The notes: a model not told the origin generated them from the sequence alone. Counted from the first letter of the stretch, positions 16,804 through 26,412 are shown. The stretch: 64,000 bases of DNA from Zeimonas sp046347945 (GCA_046347945.1 JAXMFB010000013.1:65327-129326); one strand, 5' to 3'. Numbers and translations are program-made.

Positions 16804-18941
16804 CGGACTTTCATGCCGGGTTGCGCGCCCTCGTCGACATCGAGCAGGTACAGGCCCGAGGGCTGCGCGGCATCGTCGGCCGATGCCGACAGCACCATGC
16901 CCTCGGAGACGCCGAACTTCATCTTGCGCGGCGCGAGGTTGGCGACGACGACGGTCATGCGTCCGACCAGGCGCGCCGGATCGTAGGCCGACTTGATTCC
17001 CGAGAACACGTTGCGCGTGCGCCCCTCGCCGACGTCGAGCGTGAGTCGCAGCAGCTTGTCCGAGCCTTCGACCGCTTCGGCCGCGACGATGCGCGCGATG
17101 CGCAGGTCGACGCGGGCGAAGTCGTCGATCGAGATCGGGCTGCCTTCGCCGGCGCCCGTGGCTGCCGGCGCGGAGACTGCCGGGGTCTTGCCGGCCGCGG
17201 GCTTCGCCGCAGCGGTCGCCGCGGTGGCGGCTGCGGGCTCGGCTGGCGGCGGCTCGAACAGCGCATCGAACATCTTCGGATCGACGCGCGTCATCAGGTG
17301 CTCGTAGCGGCCGATCGCGCGCGCCCGCGACGTGGTGCCGGGACGCAGCGCGAGATCGTCCCAGCGCAGGTCGGGCGTGCCGAAGAGGGCCTCGACGCGG
17401 GCCGCCGTCGCCGGCAGGATCGGCTTGAGCAGGATCGTCAGCCGGTGGAACGCGAGCAGGCAGCGCGAGCACACCTCGTGCAACTCGCCGCGGCGCGCCG
17501 GGTCCTTGGCGAGTTCCCAGGGCTTGTTCGCGTCGAAATACTGGTTGACCTCGTCGGCGTAGCCCATCACCAGCCGGATCGCGCGGCCGAATTCGCGTCC
17601 CTCGTAGGCGGCGGCGACCTCGGCCTCGAGCTCGGCCGCGCGCCGAAGTTGCGGATCGGCCGGGTCGGCGGCCGCGGCGGCCAGCCTGCCCTCGAAGAAC
17701 CGGTGCACGAAGGTCGCCGCGCGGCTGGCGATGTTGACGTACTTGCCGACCAGGTCGCTGTTCACGCGCGCGACGAAGTCGTCCGGGTTGAAGTCGACGT
17801 CCTCGACCCGCGCGTTGAGCTTGGCGGCGATGTAGTAGCGCAGCCACTCGGGATTCATCCCGATCTCGAGGTAGCGCAGCGGCGAGATGCCGGTGCCGCG
17901 GCTCTTGCTCATCTTCTCGCCGCTGACCGTGATGAAGCCGTGCACGTTGACGCGATCGGGCGTCTTGTGCCCGCCGAACTTCAGCGTCGCCGGCCAGAAC
18001 AGCACGTGGAAGTAGATGATGTCCTTGCCGATGAAGTGCACCTGCTCGGTGGCCGGGTCGGCCAGCAGCGCGTCGAAGTCGATGCCGCGCTTCGCGCAGT
18101 GCGCCTTCAGCGACGCCAGGTAGCCGATCGGCGCGTCGAGCCAGACGTAGAAGTACTTTCCCGGCGCGTCGGGAATCTCGATGCCGAAGTAGGGCGCGTC
18201 GCGCGAGATGTCCCAGTCGGCGAGCGAGCCGCCTTCCTCGCCGACGCCGAGCCACTCCTGCGCCTTCGCCAGCACCTCGGGTTGCAGTCGCGGCTCGCCG
18301 TGCCGGTCGGTGCCGGCGGTCCACTCGCGCAGGAACGCCTGGCAACGCGGGTCGGACAGGCGGAAGAAGTAGTGGTCGGACGAGCGCAATTCGGGCTGCG
18401 CGCCCGAGAGCGCCGAGTACGGGTTCTTCAGCTCGGTCGGCGAGTAGACCGATCCGCACACCTCGCACGAATCGCCGTACTGGTCCTTTGCGCCGCAACT
18501 CGGGCACTCGCCCTTGATGTAGCGGTCGGGCAGGAACATGCCCTTGACCGGGTCGAAGAACTGCTCGATCCGGCGCACGTCGATCAGGCCGTTGGCTTTC
18601 AGGCCGCGGTAGATCGACTGCGAGAGCTCGGTGTTCTCGGGCGAGTCGGTGCTGTGCCAGTGATCGAAGCTGATCTGGAAGCCGTCGAGGTAGGCTTTTC
18701 GGCCGGCGGCGATGCGTGCGACGAAGGCCTGCGGGCTCAGGCCCTCCTTCTCGGCCGCGATCATGATCGGCGCGCCGTGCGCGTCGTCGGCGCCGACGAA
18801 GTGCACCGTGTGCCCGCGCATCCGCTGGAAGCGCACCCAGATATCGGCCTGGATGTACTCCATGATGTGGCCGATGTGGAACGGGCCGTTCGCGTACGGC
18901 AGCGCGGTCGTCACGAAGAGCGTGCGGGCGGGGGCGGTCAT
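16800..18941 (-). CDS. metG: Methionyl-tRNA synthetase
   Basis: Class I synthetase charging tRNA-Met, 713 residues, the long dimeric form. It shows the HIGH-type motif PYANGPFHIGHIMEY near the N-terminus, the zinc knuckle pairs CPSCG and CEVCG with 9 residues between, the KMSKS motif (GEKMSKSRGTG), an anticodon-binding helical domain, an Ala-rich linker (about 565-595) and a C-terminal tRNA-binding (Trbp111-like) domain with DLRIARIVAAE and the NLAPRKMKFGVSEGM block. Divergent from apbC, with 145 bp between them. Confidence 0.97.
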   Translation of the reverse strand: MTAPARTLFVTTALPYANGPFHIGHIMEYIQADIWVRFQRMRGHTVHFVGADDAHGAPIMIAAEKEGLSPQAFVARIAAGRKAYLDGFQISFDHWHSTDSPENTELSQSIYRGLKANGLIDVRRIEQFFDPVKGMFLPDRYIKGECPSCGAKDQYGDSCEVCGSVYSPTELKNPYSALSGAQPELRSSDHYFFRLSDPRCQAFLREWTAGTDRHGEPRLQPEVLAKAQEWLGVGEEGGSLADWDISRDAPYFGIEIPDAPGKYFYVWLDAPIGYLASLKAHCAKRGIDFDALLADPATEQVHFIGKDIIYFHVLFWPATLKFGGHKTPDRVNVHGFITVSGEKMSKSRGTGISPLRYLEIGMNPEWLRYYIAAKLNARVEDVDFNPDDFVARVNSDLVGKYVNIASRAATFVHRFFEGRLAAAAADPADPQLRRAAELEAEVAAAYEGREFGRAIRLVMGYADEVNQYFDANKPWELAKDPARRGELHEVCSRCLLAFHRLTILLKPILPATAARVEALFGTPDLRWDDLALRPGTTSRARAIGRYEHLMTRVDPKMFDALFEPPPAEPAAATAATAAAKPAAGKTPAVSAPAATGAGEGSPISIDDFARVDLRIARIVAAEAVEGSDKLLRLTLDVGEGRTRNVFSGIKSAYDPARLVGRMTVVVANLAPRKMKFGVSEGMVLSASADDAAQPSGLYLLDVDEGAQPGMKVR

Positions 18942-19086
18942 GGCTTGGCGCAGGAGAGGGAGAATTCCGCGTAAACCTGTCAGTCTAGCAGGGGGCCTGA
19001 CGCCGTCCGGGGTATCGGCCAGGCGGCCACCCGGCTTCGATTAGACTTGCCGTCTTTGCAGATTCACCCCCATCCAGAGTGCAGCC

Positions 19087-20175
19087 ATGAGCGTGACCGT
19101 CGAGCAGGTGAACGAGGCCCTGAAGGGCATCGTCGATCCCAACACCCAGAAGGACCTCGTCGCGAGCCGCGAGGCGCGCAACGTCCGGGTCGACGGCGGG
19201 GCGGTGTCGGTCGACGTCGAACTCGGCTATCCGGCGCGCAGCCAGATCGAGCCGATCCGTCGCGAGGTCGTCGCCGCGCTGCGCGCGCTGCCGGGCGTCA
19301 CCAACGTGTCGGCCAACGTCTACCAGAAGATCGTCTCGCACTCGGTGCAGCGCGGGGTCAAGACGCTGCCCGGCGTCAAGAACATCATCGCCGTCGCGTC
19401 GGGCAAGGGCGGCGTCGGCAAGAGCACGACCGCGGTCAACCTGGCGCTGGCGCTGGCCGCCGAAGGGGCCAGCGTCGGCATGCTCGACGCCGACATCTAC
19501 GGACCGTCGCAGCCGACGATGCTCGGCATCACCGGCCGCCCCGAATCGCGCGACGGCAAGACGCTCGAGCCGATGGAGGGCCACGGCATCCAGGCCAGCT
19601 CGATCGGCTTCATGATCGACCTCGATACGCCGATGGTCTGGCGCGGCCCGATGGTCACGCAGGCGCTCGAGCAGCTGCTGCGCGACACGAACTGGCGCGA
19701 CCTCGACTACCTGGTCATCGACATGCCGCCGGGAACCGGCGACATCCACCTGACGCTCGCGCAGAAGATCCCGGTGACCGGCGCGGTCATCGTGACCACG
19801 CCGCAGGACATCGCGCTGCTCGACGCGCGCAAGGGCCTGAAGATGTTCGAGAAGGTCGGCGTTCCCATCCTGGGCATCGTCGAGAACATGGCGATGCACG
19901 TGTGCTCGAACTGCGGACACGTCGAGCACATCTTCGGGCAGGGCGGCGGCGAGCGGATGTCGAAGGAATACGACGTCGAGTACCTGGGCGGGTTGCCGCT
20001 CGACATCAGGATCCGCGAGCAGGCCGACTCGGGCAAGCCGACGGTCGTCGCCGATCCCGACGGGCAGGTCGCCGCGATCTACCGCCAGATCGCCCGTCGC
20101 GTGGCGGTGAAGATCGCCGAGAAGGCCCGCGACATGAGCCTGAAGATCCCGTCGATCGTGGTGCAGAACACCTGA
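19087..20175 (+). CDS. apbC: Iron-sulfur cluster carrier ATPase ApbC/Mrp
   Basis: P-loop ATPase that carries and transfers Fe-S clusters. It has 362 residues: an N-terminal MIP18/DUF59 domain (1-90), then the deviant Walker A GKGGVGKST at 106-114, DADIYGPSQPTML, the VIDMPPGTGD block and the cluster-binding CSNCGH near the C-terminal third. All functional residues are present. It stands alone, transcribed divergently from metG, an arrangement I recall as common in proteobacteria, and followed by a strong terminator at 20319-20360. Confidence 0.95.
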   Translation: MSVTVEQVNEALKGIVDPNTQKDLVASREARNVRVDGGAVSVDVELGYPARSQIEPIRREVVAALRALPGVTNVSANVYQKIVSHSVQRGVKTLPGVKNIIAVASGKGGVGKSTTAVNLALALAAEGASVGMLDADIYGPSQPTMLGITGRPESRDGKTLEPMEGHGIQASSIGFMIDLDTPMVWRGPMVTQALEQLLRDTNWRDLDYLVIDMPPGTGDIHLTLAQKIPVTGAVIVTTPQDIALLDARKGLKMFEKVGVPILGIVENMAMHVCSNCGHVEHIFGQGGGERMSKEYDVEYLGGLPLDIRIREQADSGKPTVVADPDGQVAAIYRQIARRVAVKIAEKARDMSLKIPSIVVQNT

Positions 20176-20318
20176 TCGCGGCCGCGTCGCCGATGACCCT
20201 TCCGCGGCCCGGGAGATTTGCTTTCCGCCCTCAGGGGGCGTAGCGTCGTAGGTGTTTACCCTTAGTCACCGTCGCGCAGGCGCGGTCGGCTCGGGGTGTC
20301 ACCGTTGTCTCCGCCTCG

Positions 20319-20360
20319 CCGAGCGAAGGAAGCCCAAGTCCCGACGCTCGGTTTTTTTTT
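20319..20360 (+). terminator. Intrinsic terminator downstream of apbC
   Basis: CCGAGCG (20319-20325) pairs with CGCTCGG (20345-20351) around a 19-base loop and is followed directly by nine T residues (20352-20360), rare in this G+C-rich sequence. It sits 144 bp after the apbC stop, so either the apbC transcript has a long 3' end or a short independent RNA ends here. Confidence 0.7.
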
Positions 20361-20417
20361 CACCGCCCGGATACCCCGGCAGGCGACCGCTTCCGGATGC
20401 GCGATGCCGGGTGCCCG

Positions 20418-21526
20418 TCAGGTCGCCACGGCAAGGATCACGTCCGGCGCCTTGATCAGCGCGACGGCGCGCATGCCCGGCGCAAGCGCCATCTGTGTGA
20501 CGCTTGCCTCGGTGACGATGGCCACGATCTGTCCGCCGCTGTCGATGTCGAGCGCGACCTCGGCATTCACCGCGCCGGGCCGGATCGAACGGATGGTTCC
20601 GTGGCGGCCGCCTGGACCGGGATGCCGAAGTTCGCGTCGGCGGCGCCGAGTGCCGCTGGCGACCGCCGCGACGGCGAGGTGGTGGCGACGTCGATTGCTT
20701 CCTCGTGGTTGAAGCCGCGGATGCGCAGACCGGTCGCGACGCCGGCTCGATCCGGTGGCGCGCGAGCAGTTCCTCGAACGGGCAGCGCAAGCGCGTTCCG
20801 GTGGTGGGCGCGCGATTGACGAATCGCAGCGCGGCAGGTCTTCGATGCCGCGCACGCCGAGCGGATTGCCCTGCGCCACGAACAGGCCCTGCGTGCGGTG
20901 CGCGACGCGGATCAGTTTCTCGCGCCCGAGCCGAGCAGCGGCCCGAACGCGCGATGCACCTTCGAGCCGCGTTGTGCAAGCTCGGGCCGCGACAGCGGCA
21001 GGTGGATGCCCGCGAACTCGCAGTGCCCCTGGCGCAGCTGCCGGAGCGCCTCGAGGCTGCCCTCGTAGCGCAGGTCGAGCAGCAGCTCGCGCTCGGTCTG
21101 GCACAGGCGCTTCAGAAGCGGCAACGACAGGTCGTGGCTGGCCACGCAGTCGGTGATCTGCACCGCATCGTTGAACGCGATCGACAGCTCGCGGCCGATC
21201 TCGGTGGCCAGGTTCTCGACCTGCGGGCGCGAGCCGCGCCCGGATCCGCGTCTCGGCCCACAGCAGCTTCTCGGCGAACTCGGTCAGGCGCGCCGCGCGC
21301 CCTTGTCCCAGTGGACCAGCGCGCGGTCGAGCCGCTTCTCCTGATCCTTCAGGTAGCCCCACAGGTGGCGGTACGAGAAGCCGAGCTTGCGCGCGGCCGC
21401 CGCGATCGAGCCCTCGTGCCGGATCGCGCCGAGCACCTCGAAGAACGGATTGCGCAGGTGCCCCCCGCCCGAAGCCGAGAGCGCGTACTGCATTTCGATG
21501 GCGATGATGCCGGATGACTTATGCAT
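20418..21526 (-). pseudogene. Frameshifted ModE-like regulator: HTH, periplasmic-binding-like and Mop/TOBE segments
   Basis: Three conserved pieces in different frames on the minus strand. At 21284-21526: a ModE-type HTH (FEVLGAIRHEGSIAAAARKLGFSYRHLWGYL). At about 20850-21165: a PBP-like segment (LSLPLLKRLCQTERELLLDLRYEGSLEAL, then GLFVAQGNPLGVRGI). Near 20775-20850 another frame carries RFVNRAPTTGTRL. At 20418-20600: a Mop/TOBE domain (RSIRPGAVNAEVALDIDSG, ending ALIKAPDVILAVAT) that binds molybdate or tungstate in other proteins. At least four frame changes separate them and the end of the PBP part seems missing. Such regulators sense molybdate and repress uptake genes. It is divergent from the ModA-like gene. 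Confidence 0.7.
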
Positions 21527-21536
21527 GGCGCGTCAT
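21514..21536. promoter_or_regulatory. Small inverted repeat over the start of the ModE-like gene
   Basis: ATGAC (21514-21518) and GTCAT (21532-21536) form a dyad spanning the regulator start codon (21524-21526) in the gap to the divergent ModA-like gene. It is short and could be chance; it does not match the published E. coli ModE site well. Confidence 0.25.
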
Positions 21537-21638
21537 ATCGATTCGGGGGGCCGGGCTGCCTATTCTCCCAGATCGCGCAACACGGATCGGGCCGGCGCCG
21601 GGCCGGCTGCACCGCGCGCCTTCCGAGGAAGTGCCCCG

Positions 21639-22453
21639 ATGATGCCCCCACGTTCCTTTGCTGCGCGCCGACTGCTCGCCGTCCTGCGCTGGCCGCGACC
21701 CCCGTCGTCGCCCGGCCCGCGGCCGCGCAGACCGCACGCCTGCACGCCGCCGGCAGCCTGCGCGCCGCGCTCGACGAGATCGCGCGCGAATTCGAGCGGC
21801 GCGAGCAGGTGCGCATCGAGGCGGTCTACGGCGCCCGGGCCCGCTGCGCGACCGGATCGCGAAGGGCGAAGCCGCCGAGGTGTTCGCATCGGCGAACATG
21901 GCGCATCCGGCCTCGCTTGCCGCCGCGGGCAAGGCGATGCCGCCGCTACCCTTCACGCGCAACGTGATGCGCGCTCACGCGCCCCGACGTCGGCGTGCGG
22001 ACCGGCAACCTGCTCGAACGCATGCTCGACCCGGGCGTGCGCCTGGGGACCTCGACGCCGAAGGCCGATCCGTCCGGAGACTACGCGTTCGAGCTGTTCG
22101 CGAGGGCGGAAGGCTGCGCCCCGGGGCGCGCCAGGCGCTGGAGGCGAAGGCGCTGAAGCTCACCGGCGGCCCGACTCGCCGCCACCGTCGCCGGACCGCA
22201 GCGTCTACGGCGACCTGGTCGCGCGCAAGCAGGCCGACATCTTCCTCACCTATTGCACCAACGCGCTGCTGGCGCGCCGCGACTTCCCCGATCTCGTCTC
22301 CGTCGCGATCCCGCGGAACTGTCGGTCGGCGCACTCTACGGGCTGACCGTGCTGCGCGGCGCGCCCGAGCCGGCGTGGCGCTTCGCATGGTTTATCCTGT
22401 CCGACGATGGGCAGGCGATTCTCACCCGGCACGGATTCGGTTCGCCGCGTTGA
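21639..22453 (+). pseudogene. Frameshifted ModA-like molybdate/tungstate-binding protein
   Basis: Pieces of a periplasmic binding protein spread over three frames. There is a start with SD GAGGAA (RSFAARRLLA), a signal-peptide remainder ALAATPVVARPAAAQ, the ModA-like LHAAGSLRAALDEIAREFERRE, then RDRIAKGEAAEVFASANMAHPASLAAAGK, LGTSTPKADPSGDYAFELF, LVARKQADIFLTYCTNALLA and the end WRFAWFILSDDGQAILTRHGF. These match the order in ModA/WtpA-type proteins. I see at least five single-base-type frame changes in about 800 bp. The stop TGA at 22451-22453 overlaps a TTG that may start the next gene. Confidence 0.7.
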
Positions 22454-23540
22454 CGCTGCCGGGGCGCCCGACGCCGGCTTCGGCTCCGTGCGCGCCCGGT
22501 CGCCGTCGCCGCTCCCGCGCGTCGGCGCGGCCTGCACGCGGCGGGTGCCGCGTCTCGCCGCGGCTGCGCCGGGGCTGGCGAACGCGCAGGCCGCGTTCGT
22601 CGACGACGCGGGGCGCCGCGTGCCGATCGGCGCCTCCGTGCGGCGCGTCTTCCCGGCGGGGCCCGGCGTCGGTCTTCCTGTATTGCCTGGCCCCCGATCG
22701 GCTGCTCGGCTGGACGCGGCGCGCTGCGCGCCGACGAGGCCGCGTTCCTGCTGCCCGAGGTCGCTGCCGCTGCCCGAGCTCGGGCGGCTGACGGGACGAG
22801 GGTCGACGGTGGCGCTCGAATCGGTGCTCGCGATGCGCGCCGAGCTGATCGTCGACGTCGGGGCGGTCGCACCGACCTATTCCTCGCTGGCCGACCAGGT
22901 GCAGCGGCAAACGGGCGTTCCGTACCTGCTGCTCGACGGCGCATTCGAGCGTACCGAGTCGACGCTGCGCCGACTGGGCAGCGCCCTGGGCCTGACGGCA
23001 CGCGCGGAGAGCCTCGCGCGCGGCACGCGGGCGATCCTCGACGCCGCGGCAGAGTTGCGCGCCGGCCTGGCCGAGGGCGATCGGCCGCGGGTGCTGCTCG
23101 CGCGCGGCCCGACGGGGCTCGTCACGTCGGCCGGCCTGAACGCCGAGGTGCTCGACCAGGTCGGTGCGATCAACGTCGCGCGCGTCGATGCGCCGAACCT
23201 CGCGCTGGTCTCGCTCGAGCAGGTGAGCGCCTGGCGCCCCGACTGGATCCTCGCCAGCGACCTGTCCTTCGTCGCGCAGCTCGACCGCCACCCCGTCTGG
23301 TCCAGGTTGCCCGCTGTCCGTGCGAGGCGCGTGCTGCTGATTCCGCGCGTGCCGTTCGGCTGGTTCGACGCGCCGCCGGCGCTGAATCGCCTGATCGGCA
23401 TCGAGTGGTTGTCCGCGGTCTTCATCCGCGGCGCGTGCGATGACCGACTCGACGAGCGCCTCGCGGCGACCTTCGAGTGGCTCTATCACCGGCGCCCGTC
23501 GATCGGCCAGATGCGCGCCCTGCTCGCCACGACGCGGTGA
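22450..23540 (+). pseudogene. FecB/BtuF-type ABC substrate-binding protein with frameshifted N-terminus
   Basis: From about 22770 to the stop the frame is clean and encodes a TroA-like helical-backbone binding protein (GRGSTVALESVLAMRAELIVDVG, then YSSLADQVQRQTGVPYLLLDG, ending YHRRPSIGQMRALLATTR). Upstream, FVDDAGRRVPIGASVRRVFP, SVFLYCLAPDRLLGW and the link to LPLPELG lie in different frames, so two or three indels occur between 22650 and 22770. It precedes a FecCD permease and a FecE ATPase, the HI1470-1472 (MolABC) arrangement in which a FecB-fold protein binds molybdate or tungstate. The start is uncertain; TTG 22450 would overlap the previous stop. Confidence 0.7.
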
Positions 23541-24562
23541 GACGCGCGTTCGGCTCGTCGCGTGATGGCCAGGCACCGGCGTGGCCGTGGGTGGTCGGTG
23601 CGCTCGCGCTCGCGCTCGCCGCGTCCGCGTTGTATGCGCTCGGCAGCGGGCGATTCCATCTTCCGCTGGGCGACGTGCTGCGGATGCTCTTCGGCGCGCA
23701 GGACGTGCCCCCGACCGCCGAGACCGTGCTGTGGCAGATCCGCGGCCCGCGCGTGCTCGCGGCGATCGTGGTGGGCGCAGCGCTCGCGGCCTCGGGCGTG
23801 GCGCTGCAGTCGGTGTTCCGCAACCCGCTCGCCGCGCCCGACCTGCTCGGCGTCTCGGCGGGCGCCGCGCTCGGGGCAGTGCTCGGCATCTTCCTCGGAT
23901 GGAGCGTGTTCGCGATCCAGGCCTCGGCGTTCGCCGGCGGGCTCGCCGCGGTGGCGATCGTCTACGCGGTGGGCACCGTGCTGCCGCTTCGCGATCGCAC
24001 GCTGAGCCTCGTGCTGGCCGGCATCGCGATCGGCAGCATGCTCGGCGCGTTGATCGCGCTGGTGAAGACGCTGGCCGATCCCTACACGCAGCTCCCGGCG
24101 ATCACGTTCTGGCTGCTCGGCAGCTTCGCGTCGATTACCGTCGTCGATCTCGCACTGCTCTCGGGGCTGGCGCTGCTCGGCCTGGTGCCGCTCGCGCTGA
24201 TGCGCTGGCGCGCCGACGCGCTGGCGCTCTCCGACGACGAGGTGCACGCGCTGGGTGTGCGGCTGCCGGTGGTGCGGCTCGCGCTGGTCTGCGGCGCGAC
24301 GCTCGCCACCAGCGGTACGGTGGCTGCGGCGGGGATCATCGGCTGGATCGGCCTCGTGGTGCCGCACGCGGCGCGGCTGATGGTGGGCGCCTCGTTCCCG
24401 CGGGTGCTGCCGGTGGCGATGCTGCTCGGCGCGCTGCTGATGCTCGTGATCGACACGCTGGGCCGAAGCATCGCGCAGTCCGAGGTGCCTCCGGGCGTAC
24501 TCACCGCGCTGGTGGGCGCGCCGGTGCTGTTCGCCCTGATGCTCAGGCGCACCGATGGCTGA
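23537..24562 (+). CDS. FecCD/BtuC-type ABC transporter permease (possibly molybdate/tungstate MolB-type)
   Basis: A 341-residue inner-membrane permease with about ten hydrophobic segments and the family signatures LWQIRGPRVLAAIVVGAALAASG, VFRNPLAAPDLLGVSAGAALG and the cytoplasmic coupling region IIGWIGLVVPHAARLMVG. The start is taken as GTG 23537, which overlaps the stop of the binding-protein gene (GTGA); the longer open frame upstream is not conserved. FecCD permeases serve iron-siderophores, haem, cobalamin or, in MolB, molybdate and tungstate. The ModE/ModA neighbours and the adjacent molybdoenzyme operon favour the last; this is inference. Confidence 0.88.
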   Translation: MRRAFGSSRDGQAPAWPWVVGALALALAASALYALGSGRFHLPLGDVLRMLFGAQDVPPTAETVLWQIRGPRVLAAIVVGAALAASGVALQSVFRNPLAAPDLLGVSAGAALGAVLGIFLGWSVFAIQASAFAGGLAAVAIVYAVGTVLPLRDRTLSLVLAGIAIGSMLGALIALVKTLADPYTQLPAITFWLLGSFASITVVDLALLSGLALLGLVPLALMRWRADALALSDDEVHALGVRLPVVRLALVCGATLATSGTVAAAGIIGWIGLVVPHAARLMVGASFPRVLPVAMLLGALLMLVIDTLGRSIAQSEVPPGVLTALVGAPVLFALMLRRTDG

Positions 24563-25355
24563 ACTGCTGCGCGCGCGAGCGCTGTCGTTCGGCTACGACC
24601 GGCGGGCGCTGACCGCGCCGATCGACCTCACGCTGCACGCGGGAGAGATCGTGGTGGTGCTCGGCCCGAACGGGTCGGGCAAGAGCACGCTGTTTCGTAC
24701 GCTGCTGGGCACCGTGGCGCCGCTCTCCGGGACGGTCCGCTGGGGCGAGCGCGAGCTCGGGCAGCTCGGCCCGCGCGAGCTCGCGGCGCGCGTCGCCTGG
24801 GTGCCGCAGCAGCCCGGCGCGGCGTTCGAGTTCAGCGTCGAGCAGTACGTGATGCTGGGCCGGCTCGGCCGGCTCCCGACGGGCGCCGCGCCCGGCCGCG
24901 TCGACCGCGAGGCCGTTGCGCGCGCGATCGAGCGGCTCGGGCTCGAGCGCTTCCGCGGCCGGATGCTCTCGAGGATGTCGGGCGGCGAACGCCAGCTGGC
25001 CGCGATCGCGCGCGCGCTTGCGCAGCAGGCCTCGACACTGCTGCTCGACGAGCCGACCGCGAGCCTGGACTTCGGCAACCAGGGCAGGGTGCTCGACACG
25101 CTGCGCGGCCTCGCCGCGGACGGGCTGGGCATCGCCTACGCGACGCACGATCCGAATGCTGCGCTGCGCGCTGGCACGAATGCGCTGGTCTACCTGCCCG
25201 ACGGCGCGACCGCGTTCGGACCGGTCTCGGAACTCATCGAGCCGTCGGTGCTCACGCGCGTCTACGGGGTCGAGGTCGAGCTTGCGCGCACGGCTGGTGG
25301 GCGGCCGGCTTTCGCGCTGGCCGCCGCGACCTCGCCACGCGACGCCGGCGGCTGA
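24555..25355 (+). CDS. FecE/BtuD-type ABC transporter ATPase (possibly MolC-type)
   Basis: A 266-residue ATPase with Walker A GPNGSGKST, Q-loop VPQQPG, signature MSGGERQ, Walker B LLLDEPTASLD and switch His in ATHDPN, all intact. It overlaps the permease gene by 8 bp and completes a binding protein-permease-ATPase operon. Cargo is inferred from context as for the permease: molybdate or tungstate is favoured, siderophore or cobalamin not excluded. It converges with xdhC, with 53 bp between the stops and no clear terminator in the gap. Confidence 0.88.
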   Translation: MAELLRARALSFGYDRRALTAPIDLTLHAGEIVVVLGPNGSGKSTLFRTLLGTVAPLSGTVRWGERELGQLGPRELAARVAWVPQQPGAAFEFSVEQYVMLGRLGRLPTGAAPGRVDREAVARAIERLGLERFRGRMLSRMSGGERQLAAIARALAQQASTLLLDEPTASLDFGNQGRVLDTLRGLAADGLGIAYATHDPNAALRAGTNALVYLPDGATAFGPVSELIEPSVLTRVYGVEVELARTAGGRPAFALAAATSPRDAGG

Positions 25356-25408
25356 CTCGCGGTGCCGGCGGCGACGCGCGCCGGGTGCCGACTCGCGGCG
25401 CCGATCGT

Positions 25409-26402
25409 TCAGCCCGCGACGAGGCAGGCTTCCTCGTCCTGCGGCGCCTTCTTCTGCATGAGCTCGACCCCGTTCTTCACCGACACGATCTCGGCCAGGA
25501 TCGCCACGGCGATTTCGGCCGGCGTGCGGCTGCCGATGTGCAGCCCGATCGGGCCGTGCAACCGGGCGATCTCGTCGGCCGACAGTTCGAACATCGCGAG
25601 CCGCTCGCGCCGCTTCGCGGTGTTCTTGCGCGAGCCGAGCGCGCCGACGTAGAACGCCGGCGACTTCAGCGCCTCGATCAGCGCCAGGTCGTCGAGCTTC
25701 GGGTCGTGCGTGAGCGCGACCACCGCGGTGTTGGCGTCGGGCTTGAAGGCCGCGATCGCGTCGTCGGGCATGCCGGGCAGCCAGGTGACCTGCGGCAGCT
25801 CGAGCGTCGTGTAGTACTCCTCGCGCGGATCGCAGACGAAGACCTGGAAGTCGAGCGCCTTCGCCATCTCGGCCAGCACGCGCGAGAGCTGCCCGGCGCC
25901 GATCATCAGCAGCCGGTAGCGCGGCCCGAACACCGTTCGGGACGTCTTGCCGTCGAACTGGAACCACTCGCCGCGCTGCGCGGGCGCGAGCGCGGCGCGC
26001 CCGGTTTCCAGGTCGAGCGTACGCGCGACGAGCTCGTGGCGCGACGTGCGTTCGAGCACCTCGCTCGATCCAGCCCGCGTCGGTCACCGGCTCCTGCAGC
26101 AGGCGCAGCGTGCCGCCGCAGGGCAGGCCGAATCGCGCGGCTTCTTCCTTGGCAACGCCGTAGACGACGAGCGAGGGCTTCGCGACCCGCTCGCCGGTCT
26201 GCACCCGCTTGATCAGGTCGTCTTCGACGCAGCCGCCCGACACCGAGCCGACCACCAGCCCGTCGTCGCGCAGCGCCAGCAGCGCACCGGGCGGCCGGGG
26301 CGCCGAGCCCCAGGTCTCGAGCACGGTGACGAGCCAGACGCGGCGCCCGGCGGCGAACCAGTCGCGCGCATGTTCGAGGACTTCACGATCGAGGCTGTCC
26401 AT
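25409..26402 (-). pseudogene. xdhC: XdhC-family molybdenum cofactor insertion protein, one frameshift
   Basis: XdhC-like proteins bind the molybdenum cofactor, help sulfurate it and insert it into xanthine dehydrogenase-family enzymes. The N-terminal part (LVTVLETWGSAPRPPGALLAL, VSGGCVEDDL, LPCGGTLRLL) is in one frame, and the C-terminal Rossmann part (RLLMIGAGQLSRVLAEMA, VGALGSRKNTAKRRERL, GLHIGSRTPAEIAVAI) in another. The break is near 26064, where one extra C in ATCGAGCGAGGTG turns WIEEVLERT out of frame. Removing it restores about 330 residues. It is the last gene of the cox operon, 10 bp after coxG. Confidence 0.85.
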
Positions 26403-26412
26403 TCGGTGCTCC

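Noticed and set aside
20230..20360. Possible 6S or SRP RNA gene (GAAGGAAGCCC resembles the SRP tetraloop region)
   Set aside because: The conserved SRP core around GGAAGCAGC is not matched and the 6S closing stem pattern is absent; only a terminator hairpin is supported.
20418..25355. Mobile element remnants as cause of the frameshifted block
   Set aside because: No transposase, terminal repeats or integrase was found, and base composition matches the surroundings.
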